Of a DNA stretch of 32,345 nucleotides, positions 18,564 through 25,900 are shown piece by piece. Under the pieces are notes generated by a model that saw only the letters and a list, made by a program, of their open reading frames with translations, made no database searches and was not told where the DNA came from. The DNA comes from Pseudomonadota bacterium (lineage in GTDB: Bacteria > Desulfobacterota > Desulfobulbia > Desulfobulbales > CALZHT01): positions 1 to 32,345 of the forward strand of contig JAHJJF010000050.1 in assembly GCA_018823135.1 (NCBI GenBank). Direction: 5' to 3'. Position 1 is the first letter of the stretch. Each line of letters starts with the position of its first letter. Made by a program: the position numbers and the translations under genes.

Positions 18564-19925
18564 ATGCAAAAAACCAAAATTCTCTTTGTCGATGACGAAC
18601 AATCATACCGGAATTCTTTTGTCAGATCATTTGTCGATGACGAATACCTCATAGAAACAGCTTCAGACGGTGAAAATGCCATGCAGAAATTAATGCATTT
18701 TCATGCCGACACGGTGATTACCGATATTAAAATGCCTCGCATGGACGGTTTCGCCCTGCTCCAGAAAATAAAAAACAAATATCCGGATATTTTTGTTGTT
18801 ATGGCCACCGCTTACGGTGGTTCCGATGAAGCAATCCGGGCGATGAAGGCCGGGGCAAATGATTACGTCATCAAGCCTTTTGATTCCGACATAATCCGGA
18901 TGATTCTCTCACGAATGGCCGAGAAAAAAAGGAATTTCCAGGCTTTGTTGTTCAAAGGCGAGGACAGGAGAAAAAAATTCCGCTTTCAGAATATCATCGG
19001 CCAAGACATCAAAATGCTCAAGGTCTTCCAGATGATCAAGGATGTTGCAGCAACAAATTCCACTGTGCTCCTCACCGGTGAATCCGGTACAGGCAAGGAA
19101 CTGGTCGCAGAGGCGATCCATTTTGAAAGCAAGCGCAAAGACAAACCCTTTATCAAGGTCAACTGTTCCGCGCTCACCGACACCCTGATTAACAGTGAAT
19201 TGTTCGGTCATGAAAAAGGCGCATTTACCGGAGCGGTCATCCAGAAAAAAGGCCATTTCGAACTTGCCCACGGCGGGACGATATTTCTTGATGAAATCGG
19301 TGATATATCCGTACACACGCAGTTATCCCTTTTACGAGTACTTGAGTTAGGGACTTTTCACCGGGTCGGCGGCACCAAAACAATCAAAGTCGATACAAGG
19401 GTGATCTGCGCGACAAACAAAAACCTCGAACAGGCAGTACAGGAAAAGTTATTCCGCGAGGACCTGTTCTACAGAATTAACGTAGTTGCACTGCAACTCC
19501 CACCACTTCGGGAACGGAAATCGGACATCCCCCTGCTGGCGTTTCATTTCCTCAATAAACTTATAAAATCACATGATTCGACGAAAACCACCGGGATAGC
19601 AAAAGATGCACTGGACATGCTCATAGCTCATGACTGGCCGGGCAATGTCAGGGAACTGGCAAACATCCTTGAAAACGCCATAATTTTTTGCAAAAAAAAC
19701 AAAATCACCCCCGAATACCTCCCGCCCCAGCTAACCACCCGTAATAAAATTAAAGAATTTTCATTGACTCTCAACTCCAAATCCCTGCCGCACGCTGAGT
19801 CGCAACTCATCCGTTCAGTCCTTGAAACCTCGAATTGGAATCTTAAACGGGCTGCTGAGGATCTGGATATCGCCAGAGGCACGCTGTACAGCAAAATGAA
19901 GAAATACAAAATCATCAGACCCTGA
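18564..19925 (+). CDS. Sigma-54-dependent response regulator (receiver, AAA+, Fis)
   Basis: 453 residues from the ATG at 18564, where the receiver begins (KILFVDDEQ); ATGs at 18552 and 18492 are in frame and possible. Receiver at 1-120 with Asp54 in [12 protein letters not shown] and the Lys of VIKPF. Sigma-54 AAA+ domain at about 142-375: Walker A GESGTGKE (172-179), the sigma-54 contact loop GAFTGA (219-224), Walker [12 protein letters not shown] and the arginine-finger region [12 protein letters not shown]. The C-terminal Fis-type helix-turn-helix reads [25 protein letters not shown]. All parts are intact, so it should activate -24/-12 promoters when phosphorylated. No sensor kinase is adjacent. 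The nearest -24/-12 promoter is 400 bases downstream, before the lipoprotein gene, which is a natural target. Confidence 0.94.
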   Translation: MQKTKILFVDDEQSYRNSFVRSFVDDEYLIETASDGENAMQKLMHFHADTVITDIKMPRMDGFALLQKIKNKYPDIFVVMATAYGGSDEAIRAMKAGANDYVIKPFDSDIIRMILSRMAEKKRNFQALLFKGEDRRKKFRFQNIIGQDIKMLKVFQMIKDVAATNSTVLLTGESGTGKELVAEAIHFESKRKDKPFIKVNCSALTDTLINSELFGHEKGAFTGAVIQKKGHFELAHGGTIFLDEIGDISVHTQLSLLRVLELGTFHRVGGTKTIKVDTRVICATNKNLEQAVQEKLFREDLFYRINVVALQLPPLRERKSDIPLLAFHFLNKLIKSHDSTKTTGIAKDALDMLIAHDWPGNVRELANILENAIIFCKKNKITPEYLPPQLTTRNKIKEFSLTLNSKSLPHAESQLIRSVLETSNWNLKRAAEDLDIARGTLYSKMKKYKIIRP

Positions 19926-20026
19926 ACTGCGGTCATAATAATCATTTGCAGTTAACTGCCCAGGTAGTTTTGACTGTGGTTTACAGGCTATAGCCTATTA
20001 AGCCTTCAGTCTGAATTTCGGCCATT

Positions 20027-20092
20027 AACTCACACATTCCCTCACTCCTTACACCTCACTACTCACTCCTCACTATTCATTATTCACTGAAT
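20027..20092. repeat. CT-rich CACTCA-type low-complexity tract, locus 1
   Basis: Imperfect short repeats of CTCACT and TTCACT units, for example CCTCACTACTCACTCCTCAC. Related tracts with the CT-rich strand in the same orientation occur near 23290, 24650, 29325 and 30249. Confidence 0.65.
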
Positions 20093-20120
20093 AATGCCAT
20101 TTCTTGCCCAAAGTGGTCTT

Positions 20121-20218
20121 TATTGAACACAATCAAATTTAACTTTTTAAACATAATTTCAGGATGTTAATGAACCCTGCCAGAGACCCGAATCGCAAAA
20201 CTGTTGTATATTGAACAC
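20121..20218 (+). promoter_or_regulatory. Candidate enhancer sites: direct repeat TATTGAACAC
   Basis: Identical 10-base sites at 20121-20130 and 20209-20218, about 105 and 193 bases upstream of the -24 element, which is the distance range where sigma-54 activators bind. Inferred to be binding sites of the regulator encoded at 18564-19925; no direct evidence. Confidence 0.35.
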
Positions 20219-20322
20219 TTTTTTGAGGTTATTGGAAGGGATACCTGCAAATCCTTGATTTCGGCTAAACCAATATTTCGCATCCACCTGATATTACTTG
20301 ATTAAAAATTCAAATTCTATCC

Positions 20323-20337
20323 TGGCACTGTATTTGC
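20323..20337 (+). promoter_or_regulatory. Sigma-54 (-24/-12) promoter of the 929-residue lipoprotein gene
   Basis: TGGCAC (20323-20328), five bases, TTGC (20334-20337): an exact match to the core consensus TGGCAC-N5-TTGC, preceded by C and followed by T. Transcription would begin near 20349, leaving a leader of about 74 bases. A sigma-54 activator gene lies directly upstream. Confidence 0.85.
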
Positions 20338-20422
20338 TTAATAGAAGGGTGTCATTCAGATAATGAAATTTCCGATACACACAATCTTTACCCGCAAAAA
20401 CAATAAAAACCGGAGGTAAGAC

Positions 20423-23212
20423 ATGAAGAAGAAAGCGAACAGATTTATAGGACTAAGTTCGGTTTTTGTACTGGCAGGCTCTCTCGCCCTTTACGGGTGC
20501 GGCGGTGGCGGCGACACCCCCCCAACCGCTGGTGCAACCAATACGGACGGTGAAACCTTATCCAGCCAGACTTCAGGATTGACTCTGCCCTCTGAAGTTT
20601 CAGCGGTTCCGGCAAGCTCCACGCCATCATCTTCCCTATATACAGCGCTGCGCAATCTTTCCTCTGCAGTCGCAGCCCTTCCCGCTACCTCTGATTATGC
20701 CAATGCAAAGGGCGCAAAATATATTAAAGAACCCACCATCGACCAGTTTGAGATCATCGAGGAAGTCTTGAATGCCGTAGCTCAAACTAACTACTCTGAC
20801 CCAACAAACATCAACAACGGCCCATATAAAGCAATGGTTGCGATGACCGACGAAAATCAAGGGATAGAAATCAAAAAACTGGAACCCTGGGTTGTTGACT
20901 CGCGGATGATCGTTGTGGACGGTCAGGATGTCAACAGGGTCCTTTGCTGGATCGAAGAAGTTGACCGCATGAACCCCACCGTTTCAAAAACCATCAAAGC
21001 GGAAATGAAGATTTATGCTGCGGCGACCCTGAGTGCCGATGGAGAAATACTTGATCTCGGAACCTGGGAATTGAATGTTTCGTTTTCAGATGATGCATCA
21101 AACTTCTTTGTTGCATCCGCAGAGCCCAACCCAAACGGCGGCTCCATCCTGAGAGTCAATGAATATGAAAATTTCGGCCCCGGCGATGAACACACCATGA
21201 AAGGCGTTCTTTATCGCGCCGGCACCGTTGGATACGGCAAGGTCCTTTATACCGATTATGATTCCTGTACGGAATGGCCCTGCACCCCCACCAACGCCAC
21301 AGCAAAATATGCATACAACACCGATTACCTGGGTGTTCAGAAAGAAAGCGCTGCAATTATTTATAAAGATCGTAGCCTTACCTATGACATGACCCATCGC
21401 TACGGCCTGTTCTATGATGAAAATGCCACCGGCACCGGCCCAACCGGAAAAGCCATCGTTTCCGGCGACAACGTCATGAAGCATTATAACTTTGGCTTCC
21501 CGGTAGTGTACACAAGTGATAATGATGGCGGCAGATACTATGCTTATTACGGTGCATGGCAGGGACGCCATCAGCTCTGGGGCAGTGAGGATGGCGGTTT
21601 CGCAGCCGACCAGCAAGTAACCAAAGAATCATGGGGTTCAGGTGCTGCTGAAACCTACACTATTGCCGATCCATTATTAGGCTCTTTCACTAAACGTACT
21701 TACGTTGATGCGACCCTTGACGACATCAAGAATGTTCCAGTAGAAACCTGGATTGATAAGCGTTTTGACTTGTTCTTTGACGGCGCCAACTGGCAGAAAT
21801 GCGCCGACGGCTGGATCGATTTTTCCGGGCCGACCTGCATGGGATTTGACAATAATCCTAAATCGATGACCACCTATACACCAAATGGCGAACTCATTGT
21901 CGGCCCTGAAGACCGTAAATGGGTCGGTATCGGCCGTTGGGATAACATAAACTCTCTTCAAAAAGATTATGTTTACATTGACAGCACCGTAGTCAACCCG
22001 CCATCAGGGTATTCATCTCCTGGTTTCTTTGAAGCACAACAGGGTCAAAACGGCCTGCAGGCTAAAGACCCGGCAGTTCCTTATACTCCATCCACCAACG
22101 ACCAGTTGTGGGTCAGTATCGGCGGCTCCATCTATATCGCCTATGTCGGTTTTCCACACGCAGATACAACCACCGGCTGGGTGCAGAAAGAACTGCAGGA
22201 ATTCGATACCCGCAACTGGAAGCCTGTTTTCACCGGAACAAACTCTCCATTCACTCCTGATATGGGCCGCGAATACTACATGAACAGCAACGGTGTCAAC
22301 TATGTCATCAAACGTAAAGCCAATGTCGGCAGTACTGCTGATGACTATGAAGCATTTCTTGAAGTACAGACCACAGCAAATCCGGCAAACTGCACTGCCA
22401 CCGACTGCACGGATATCATCCCGGACGCAGTTGACTATCTCAGGACCCCCTGGGATCCGAATATGAGATATGCACTTGTAACCGCTGCGGCTGACCCTAA
22501 TTATCTCCTGGTTAAATTCCTCACTGATGATATCAACACCACGAGTGTCGATGAAAGTGCAGTAACAACAGTTTATTCACAAGGTGCCTGGGGACTCCAG
22601 GGCTGGAATAATGGCACGGATACCGTTGCTGGAACCACTGACGACTTTCCGGTTGACGCTCTCGGAGCTGCAGTTACTGTTGATGAATGGGGATTCCCCA
22701 CCGGCGGCGAAACCGACAGGCCTGTTGAATTCAACTGGGAATACGCGGCTAACGGCGGCTGGGGACAGCAGCAGTATCTGAAGGATATCAGCGGCAACTA
22801 TGTAATCCTTTCCGATCCTATCATGCTGAACGCATTCGATGCTACCAACGGCGCCAGTGTCACCAAGACCCTGATGCTGCAGTATGACGGCTGGCTGCAC
22901 GGCTTGCCTGATATGCATCAGGCCTTACAGCAGAACGACTGGGAAATGACTACTGATCTTGCTGACAAGATCATCAATATCCCTGCCGGCCAAGAAGTAA
23001 CCGACGGTACAAACGGCTTCTACCTTAAACCGCTTGATACCAGTGTCTTCCTGGCAGTTGTTGGCGACACAACCGGCCTGACTCTGCCGGATGTCACCCA
23101 GGCGGATGCCATAAACCTTACAACCGATGTTCCGGATTACACTGCTCACGGCATGGGCACTATGCCGGTGGTGACCACAGTGAAATACTCCGAAGGAGTT
23201 CTGGTTGAATAA
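20423..23212 (+). CDS. Large secreted lipoprotein of unknown function
   Basis: 929 residues. N-terminal KKK, a hydrophobic segment and the lipobox LYGC with Cys26, followed by glycines and a low-complexity Ser/Thr/Pro linker to about residue 70; absence of Asp after the Cys predicts outer-membrane sorting. The rest is one long region rich in Gly, Asp, Thr, Trp and Tyr, with no membrane helix and no heme motif. Cysteines come in close pairs (DSCTEWPC, CADGWIDFSGPTC, NCTATDC), suggesting disulfides. Phrases such as YYAYYGAWQGRHQLWG, VWVSIGG-like and WVGIGRWDN suggest beta-propeller or beta-solenoid repeats, but I cannot name a family. Strong ribosome site GGAGG. Driven by the -24/-12 promoter; ends at a strong terminator facing the maturase gene. 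A surface or periplasmic role is inferred from the lipobox. Confidence 0.85.
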   Translation: MKKKANRFIGLSSVFVLAGSLALYGCGGGGDTPPTAGATNTDGETLSSQTSGLTLPSEVSAVPASSTPSSSLYTALRNLSSAVAALPATSDYANAKGAKYIKEPTIDQFEIIEEVLNAVAQTNYSDPTNINNGPYKAMVAMTDENQGIEIKKLEPWVVDSRMIVVDGQDVNRVLCWIEEVDRMNPTVSKTIKAEMKIYAAATLSADGEILDLGTWELNVSFSDDASNFFVASAEPNPNGGSILRVNEYENFGPGDEHTMKGVLYRAGTVGYGKVLYTDYDSCTEWPCTPTNATAKYAYNTDYLGVQKESAAIIYKDRSLTYDMTHRYGLFYDENATGTGPTGKAIVSGDNVMKHYNFGFPVVYTSDNDGGRYYAYYGAWQGRHQLWGSEDGGFAADQQVTKESWGSGAAETYTIADPLLGSFTKRTYVDATLDDIKNVPVETWIDKRFDLFFDGANWQKCADGWIDFSGPTCMGFDNNPKSMTTYTPNGELIVGPEDRKWVGIGRWDNINSLQKDYVYIDSTVVNPPSGYSSPGFFEAQQGQNGLQAKDPAVPYTPSTNDQLWVSIGGSIYIAYVGFPHADTTTGWVQKELQEFDTRNWKPVFTGTNSPFTPDMGREYYMNSNGVNYVIKRKANVGSTADDYEAFLEVQTTANPANCTATDCTDIIPDAVDYLRTPWDPNMRYALVTAAADPNYLLVKFLTDDINTTSVDESAVTTVYSQGAWGLQGWNNGTDTVAGTTDDFPVDALGAAVTVDEWGFPTGGETDRPVEFNWEYAANGGWGQQQYLKDISGNYVILSDPIMLNAFDATNGASVTKTLMLQYDGWLHGLPDMHQALQQNDWEMTTDLADKIINIPAGQEVTDGTNGFYLKPLDTSVFLAVVGDTTGLTLPDVTQADAINLTTDVPDYTAHGMGTMPVVTTVKYSEGVLVE

Positions 23213-23241
23213 TTAAAAAGTTGTATTACCTCCTCCCCAAT

Positions 23242-23277
23242 AAAAAAGGGGGCGCCATCTCGGCGTCCCCTTTTTTT
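23242..23277. terminator. Strong bidirectional terminator between lipoprotein and maturase genes
   Basis: Arms 23242-23256 and 23262-23276 pair over 15 positions (AAAAAAGGGGGCGCC against GGCGTCCCCTTTTTT, one G-T pair) around a 5-base loop, with a T tract on the plus strand and an A tract that gives a T tract on the minus strand. It serves both converging genes. Confidence 0.9.
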
Positions 23278-23289
23278 ATCAATCGCCTC

Positions 23290-23325
23290 CCCCACTCATA
23301 ACTCAACTCTCAGCACTCAGCACTG
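23290..23325. repeat. CT-rich CACTCA-type low-complexity tract, locus 2
   Basis: CACTCATAACTCAACTCTC followed by AGCACTCAGCACT. The tract overlaps the 3' end of the maturase gene and supplies its TGA stop. Confidence 0.65.
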
Positions 23326-24606
23326 TCCTATTCCCTGTTTCACAAGGGTTTCAAGGGCTGCATCCCAATAGGGACGCTGGCAATCAACGCCATTCAGATG
23401 ACCGTCGCGCTGGAATTTATAATACCGGCAGCCGCCGAAACACAGCGGCAGGTATTGGCAATCAGTGCATTCATCCTGTTTTTTCCAGGAATCCAGATTA
23501 TGGCTGTGCCGGTAATCTCCGACTCCGTGTTCAATATCCCCCACTGCAAATTGATCGTGGCCAATGAGGGAAGGGCATTTATAGATCACCCCGTCATAAT
23601 GCACCACAAAGGCGTCATTCACATCCACCATGCATGGCGAGGGACTAACCTTGGGGCTGGCAAATCCCCTGGCAATCGCATCGGCATTTAAAACGGTTGA
23701 GGCCTCAACCAGCCAGGGCTCGTTGATTGATTCGCAACCGCCGTGGCATTCCGGTCCGGCAAATTCGTCGTTCACCTGCATCACCGGGTTGAAATTCACC
23801 TGATGCAGTTGTTTGGGGCCGACAGCCATTCCCTCAAGATGATCGAGGAGCTGCGGGAAATCTTGATAATTTTCCCTGGTGAAATTGCCGCCCAGAGTGA
23901 TTTTCACCAGGTCCCAGGATTGGCTGATATTGTTGAGGATTATATCAAAGCTTGCTGCGCCGTTTTTAAAGGGTCGGAATTTGTTATGATTATCAGACGG
24001 GCCGTCCACGGTGATCTTGGCATTGGTGAGGCCGTATCGCGCTAATTCTTCCGCGGTCTTTCTGGTTAGCAGGGAGCCGTTGGTCACCAGAGTGAAGTTG
24101 AATTCGCCGCCCCGCGCCTCCACAAAGGGTTTGAGCTTTGATGCAAAATACTTGATTCGGCTCTGATAGATCAATGGCTCGCCGCCGTAGAAATCAAGGG
24201 TGAGTTTCAACTTGTCAGCGGTAAAACGATTTTTGACAAATTCAATTATCCGGTCGGCTGTTTCATCGCTTATTGCGGCCTTGCCTTTCTGCGAGCCTTC
24301 ATAGCAATAAGTGCAGGCAAAATTACACTCCATACCGAGGATGATGGTGACTGATAGATTGGGGTTGATCCGGTTGATCTCATCCATCATTGAGAAAACT
24401 TCATCACGCTCATCATCAAGATCGGCAACCAGCATTTCCAGTTCAATCAGGGTTTGTTGGTTATCTCCAATTGACTTGCCGTTTTGTAATGCCTTAATTT
24501 CTTCATCAGGAAGCAGGACAAGAGATGCCCGCTTGGTGGAGTACAACAGAGAATATCCGGGTTCCTGGGGATAGGGCCAGATTTTGAGGTAGCGAGAGAG
24601 CTTCAT
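23317..24606 (-). CDS. Radical SAM/SPASM peptide maturase
   Basis: 429 residues from the ATG at 24606, which has AAGGAG 4 bases ahead; the frame is open 18 codons further but without a ribosome site. The radical SAM motif is C94-x3-C98-x2-C101 in GMECNFACTYCYEG, followed by DFYGGEPL. The C-terminal SPASM domain is complete: C325 and C344, then C380-x2-C383-x5-C389-x3-C393 and C409, which should hold two more iron-sulfur clusters. The N-terminal ~85 residues (LSRYLKIWPYPQEPGYSLLYSTKRASLVLL) act as a peptide-recognition-like region in such enzymes. SPASM maturases install thioether, C-C or epimer changes on ribosomal peptides. A 33-residue cysteine peptide is encoded 955 bases upstream on the same strand. 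From memory it resembles enzymes named geopeptide maturases; unverified. Confidence 0.88.
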   Translation of the reverse strand: MKLSRYLKIWPYPQEPGYSLLYSTKRASLVLLPDEEIKALQNGKSIGDNQQTLIELEMLVADLDDERDEVFSMMDEINRINPNLSVTIILGMECNFACTYCYEGSQKGKAAISDETADRIIEFVKNRFTADKLKLTLDFYGGEPLIYQSRIKYFASKLKPFVEARGGEFNFTLVTNGSLLTRKTAEELARYGLTNAKITVDGPSDNHNKFRPFKNGAASFDIILNNISQSWDLVKITLGGNFTRENYQDFPQLLDHLEGMAVGPKQLHQVNFNPVMQVNDEFAGPECHGGCESINEPWLVEASTVLNADAIARGFASPKVSPSPCMVDVNDAFVVHYDGVIYKCPSLIGHDQFAVGDIEHGVGDYRHSHNLDSWKKQDECTDCQYLPLCFGGCRYYKFQRDGHLNGVDCQRPYWDAALETLVKQGIGQC

Positions 24607-24649
24607 GAAACTCCTTTTTGTTGGTTTAAAAATCTGGGGACATGGAGAA

Positions 24650-24697
24650 ATCACTACCATCTTTACACTCTTAACACAGCACTCATCACTATGCCTT
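24650..24697. repeat. CT-rich CACTCA-type low-complexity tract, locus 3
   Basis: TCACTACCATCTTTACACTC then CAGCACTCATCACTATG, lying 3 bases beyond the stop of the PIN gene and in the leader of the maturase gene. Confidence 0.55.
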
Positions 24698-24699
24698 AC

Positions 24700-25077
24700 C
24701 TATCCCCAGAGAGCTTTGGGATACTTTTCCAGAATAAGTTGATCTTTTGTAATTAAATGGACGTTTCTGGCGACAGCGGCGGCAGTGATCATCCGATCAA
24801 AAGGATCTCTTGTCCAAGTCTGGAGGATTGCTTCAGAAATGAGCTGCATCAAGGATAAATCACAGGACTTCAGACCAATGCAGCTTGCCAGGTTTTCAAA
24901 GATTAAAGTCGGAGGTACGTTCAGTCTGCCGATTTCGTTGAGGTATTGGAGCTCAAGGAGCACTATCGGTGAAATCAATAAATCGTTTTCCTCTATGGCG
25001 TCCTTAACCTTTTCCGGAAACAACCCCGTCTCCCCGGCATAAAGCCAGACAACAACATGGGTATCAAGGTAGATCAT
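24700..25077 (-). CDS. PIN domain toxin (VapC-like)
   Basis: 125 residues from the ATG at 25077, which has AGGAG 7 bases ahead inside the antitoxin gene; the longer frame from 25110 has no support. PIN-domain ribonuclease pattern: IYLDTHVVVWLY (Asp5), LLELQYL (Glu42), TRDPFDRMI (Asp91, Asp94) and ITKDQLI (Asp112), the acidic cluster that binds the catalytic metal. Proteins of this subgroup cleave RNA when free of antitoxin. The start overlaps the antitoxin gene by 14 bases, the classic arrangement of a toxin-antitoxin pair. The toxin gene ends 93 bases before the maturase start, so maturase transcription may depend on this operon. Confidence 0.9.
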   Translation of the reverse strand: MIYLDTHVVVWLYAGETGLFPEKVKDAIEENDLLISPIVLLELQYLNEIGRLNVPPTLIFENLASCIGLKSCDLSLMQLISEAILQTWTRDPFDRMITAAAVARNVHLITKDQLILEKYPKALWG

Positions 25078-25294
25078 TGCGCCACTCCTCAGACCAATCG
25101 AGGTGGACAATTGACTCAGGATCCCCCTTTAAACATGAATGTTTGACAAGCTTTTTCAACTTGGAAATTTTCCCCGTTGAAACTATCTGCAGGAGTTTCC
25201 CTTTTCTTTCGATGGTCAGTGGTTGACCGGATTCCAATACCTGATCAAGGAGTTTATAGATGTTGCCTCGCAGGGCTGAAGCTGTAAGCGGCAT
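25064..25294 (-). CDS. Antitoxin, Phd/YefM-like
   Basis: 76 residues from the ATG at 25294, with GAGG/AGGTGG just ahead; a start four codons upstream lacks one. The N-terminal part (PLTASALRGNIYKLLDQVLESGQPLTIERKGKLLQIVS) has the short beta-alpha-beta DNA-binding pattern of Phd/YefM or closely related antitoxins; the C-terminal part (residues about 47-76, ESIVHLDWSEEWRNDLP) is a charged toxin-binding tail. It is upstream of, and overlaps, the PIN toxin gene. The promoter carries an inverted repeat, consistent with autoregulation by the antitoxin or the complex. Confidence 0.85.
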   Translation of the reverse strand: MPLTASALRGNIYKLLDQVLESGQPLTIERKGKLLQIVSTGKISKLKKLVKHSCLKGDPESIVHLDWSEEWRNDLP

Positions 25295-25318
25295 ATTCCA
25301 CCTCACTTGTTAATGGTA

Positions 25319-25359
25319 GCGTACGCATAAATATTATCATCACGTACGCCCGAATGCAA
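25319..25359 (-). promoter_or_regulatory. Promoter with operator-like inverted repeat for the toxin-antitoxin operon
   Basis: Minus-strand -35 TTGCAT (25359-25354), a 17-base spacer, -10 TAATAT (25336-25331). The 7-base arms GCGTACG (25319-25325) and CGTACGC (25343-25349) flank the -10 region. This is the expected layout for an autoregulated toxin-antitoxin promoter. Confidence 0.68.
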
Positions 25360-25510
25360 CTTTAATTTATGGTTCTTGGATGTCGCCGGATTTCAACCCA
25401 GGATGGATATAATTTTCCTGGCATATGCCGCCATGCTGGTTTTAATTACATTTGTCGCATGCACGCTCAAATCTTTTCGTGACTTCTTCGAATGCCCATA
25501 AAAAGCGCAT

Positions 25511-25539
25511 AAAAAAAGGGAGCGGTATCCGCCCCCTTT
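25511..25539 (-). terminator. Rho-independent terminator of the precursor peptide gene
   Basis: On the minus strand the arms AAAGGGGGCGG and CCGCTCCCTTT (25539-25515) pair over 11 positions with one G-U pair around ATA, followed by a run of T (25517-25511). It ends 21 bases beyond the stop codon of the 33-residue peptide and separates it from the toxin-antitoxin operon. Confidence 0.88.
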
Positions 25540-25560
25540 AAACCGGTTATGGTGATATGT

Positions 25561-25662
25561 TTATCTTGCTGATGCTGTCGCGGTACCTGCTTTACAGCAA
25601 GCCATGTTTAGCACGATTTCTTTCAATTTGATTCCCTTATTCAGTACGATTGCTTTTTTCAT
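25561..25662 (-). CDS. Small cysteine peptide, probable substrate of the radical SAM maturase
   Basis: 33 residues from an ATG at 25662 with an excellent ribosome site (AGGAGGGAG, about 8 bases ahead). The frame is open 29 codons further upstream, but only this start has a ribosome site. It opens with MKKAIVLNKGIKLKEIVLN, a basic amphipathic leader-like part, and ends with MACCKAGTATASAR: Cys22-Cys23 then a Gly/Ala/Thr/Ser tail that looks like a core peptide. There is no double-glycine site and no signal peptide. Downstream is a clean terminator, upstream the terminator of the TonB receptor gene, so it is a single-gene transcript. Peptides of this size with a conserved leader and a Cys-containing tail, near a SPASM maturase, are typical of ribosomally made, modified peptides. 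Modification is inferred, not seen. Confidence 0.75.
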   Translation of the reverse strand: MKKAIVLNKGIKLKEIVLNMACCKAGTATASAR

Positions 25663-25763
25663 AACTACTCCCTCCTGTTGACGTTGATGCTCTTTACCTA
25701 AAAAGCCCTCTCTATCCAACAAGACAAACCCAGCGCTTGGGTCTGCCAACTAAAGATTGAATG

Positions 25764-25784
25764 ATTATGATCGTTAATTACGAT
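25764..25784 (-). promoter_or_regulatory. Possible promoter/operator of the peptide gene
   Basis: CATAAT (25769-25764, minus strand) is a good -10 candidate; directly upstream an inverted repeat ATCGT-5-ACGAT (25770-25784) could be a regulator site. No good -35 is seen. The region also has a partial likeness to a Fur box, too weak to call. Confidence 0.3.
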
Positions 25785-25834
25785 AATATCACAGTATTCG
25801 ATAGGAAATCAAACTTCTATCCATTTTTTTCCAC

Positions 25835-25867
25835 AAAAAAACGCGCATGATATCAAGTATCCGCGCG
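25835..25867 (-). terminator. Terminator of the TonB-dependent receptor gene
   Basis: On the minus strand CGCGC and GATA (25867-25858) pair with TATC and GCGCG (25852-25842) across a small internal loop, followed by seven T (25841-25835). It lies 34 bases beyond the receptor stop codon. Confidence 0.72.
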
Positions 25868-25900
25868 CTCAATTGATTAATTATGAGAATTTCAAGGGTA

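Larger units (their letters stand above)
19926..20422. other. Regulatory intergenic region upstream of the lipoprotein gene
   Basis: About 500 bases without a gene. In order: two 12-base perfect palindromes (GCAGTTAACTGC at 19948-19959 and AGGCTATAGCCT at 19985-19996), a CT-rich low-complexity tract (20027-20092), two copies of TATTGAACAC (20121-20130, 20209-20218), a sigma-54 promoter (20323-20337) and a GGAGG ribosome site before the ATG at 20423. Confidence 0.6.

Noticed and set aside
21098-21616. Minus-strand frame of 172 codons within the lipoprotein gene
   Set aside because: Antisense shadow; composition follows the complementary gene and there is no ribosome site.
23317-23319. TGA after Cys429 of the maturase as selenocysteine
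   Set aside because: Read-through would add only a few residues of repeat sequence and no SECIS-like hairpin was seen.
25762-25784. Fur-box-like sequence before the peptide gene
   Set aside because: About 12 of 19 positions match the consensus, which is common in AT-rich DNA; not enough to call iron control.
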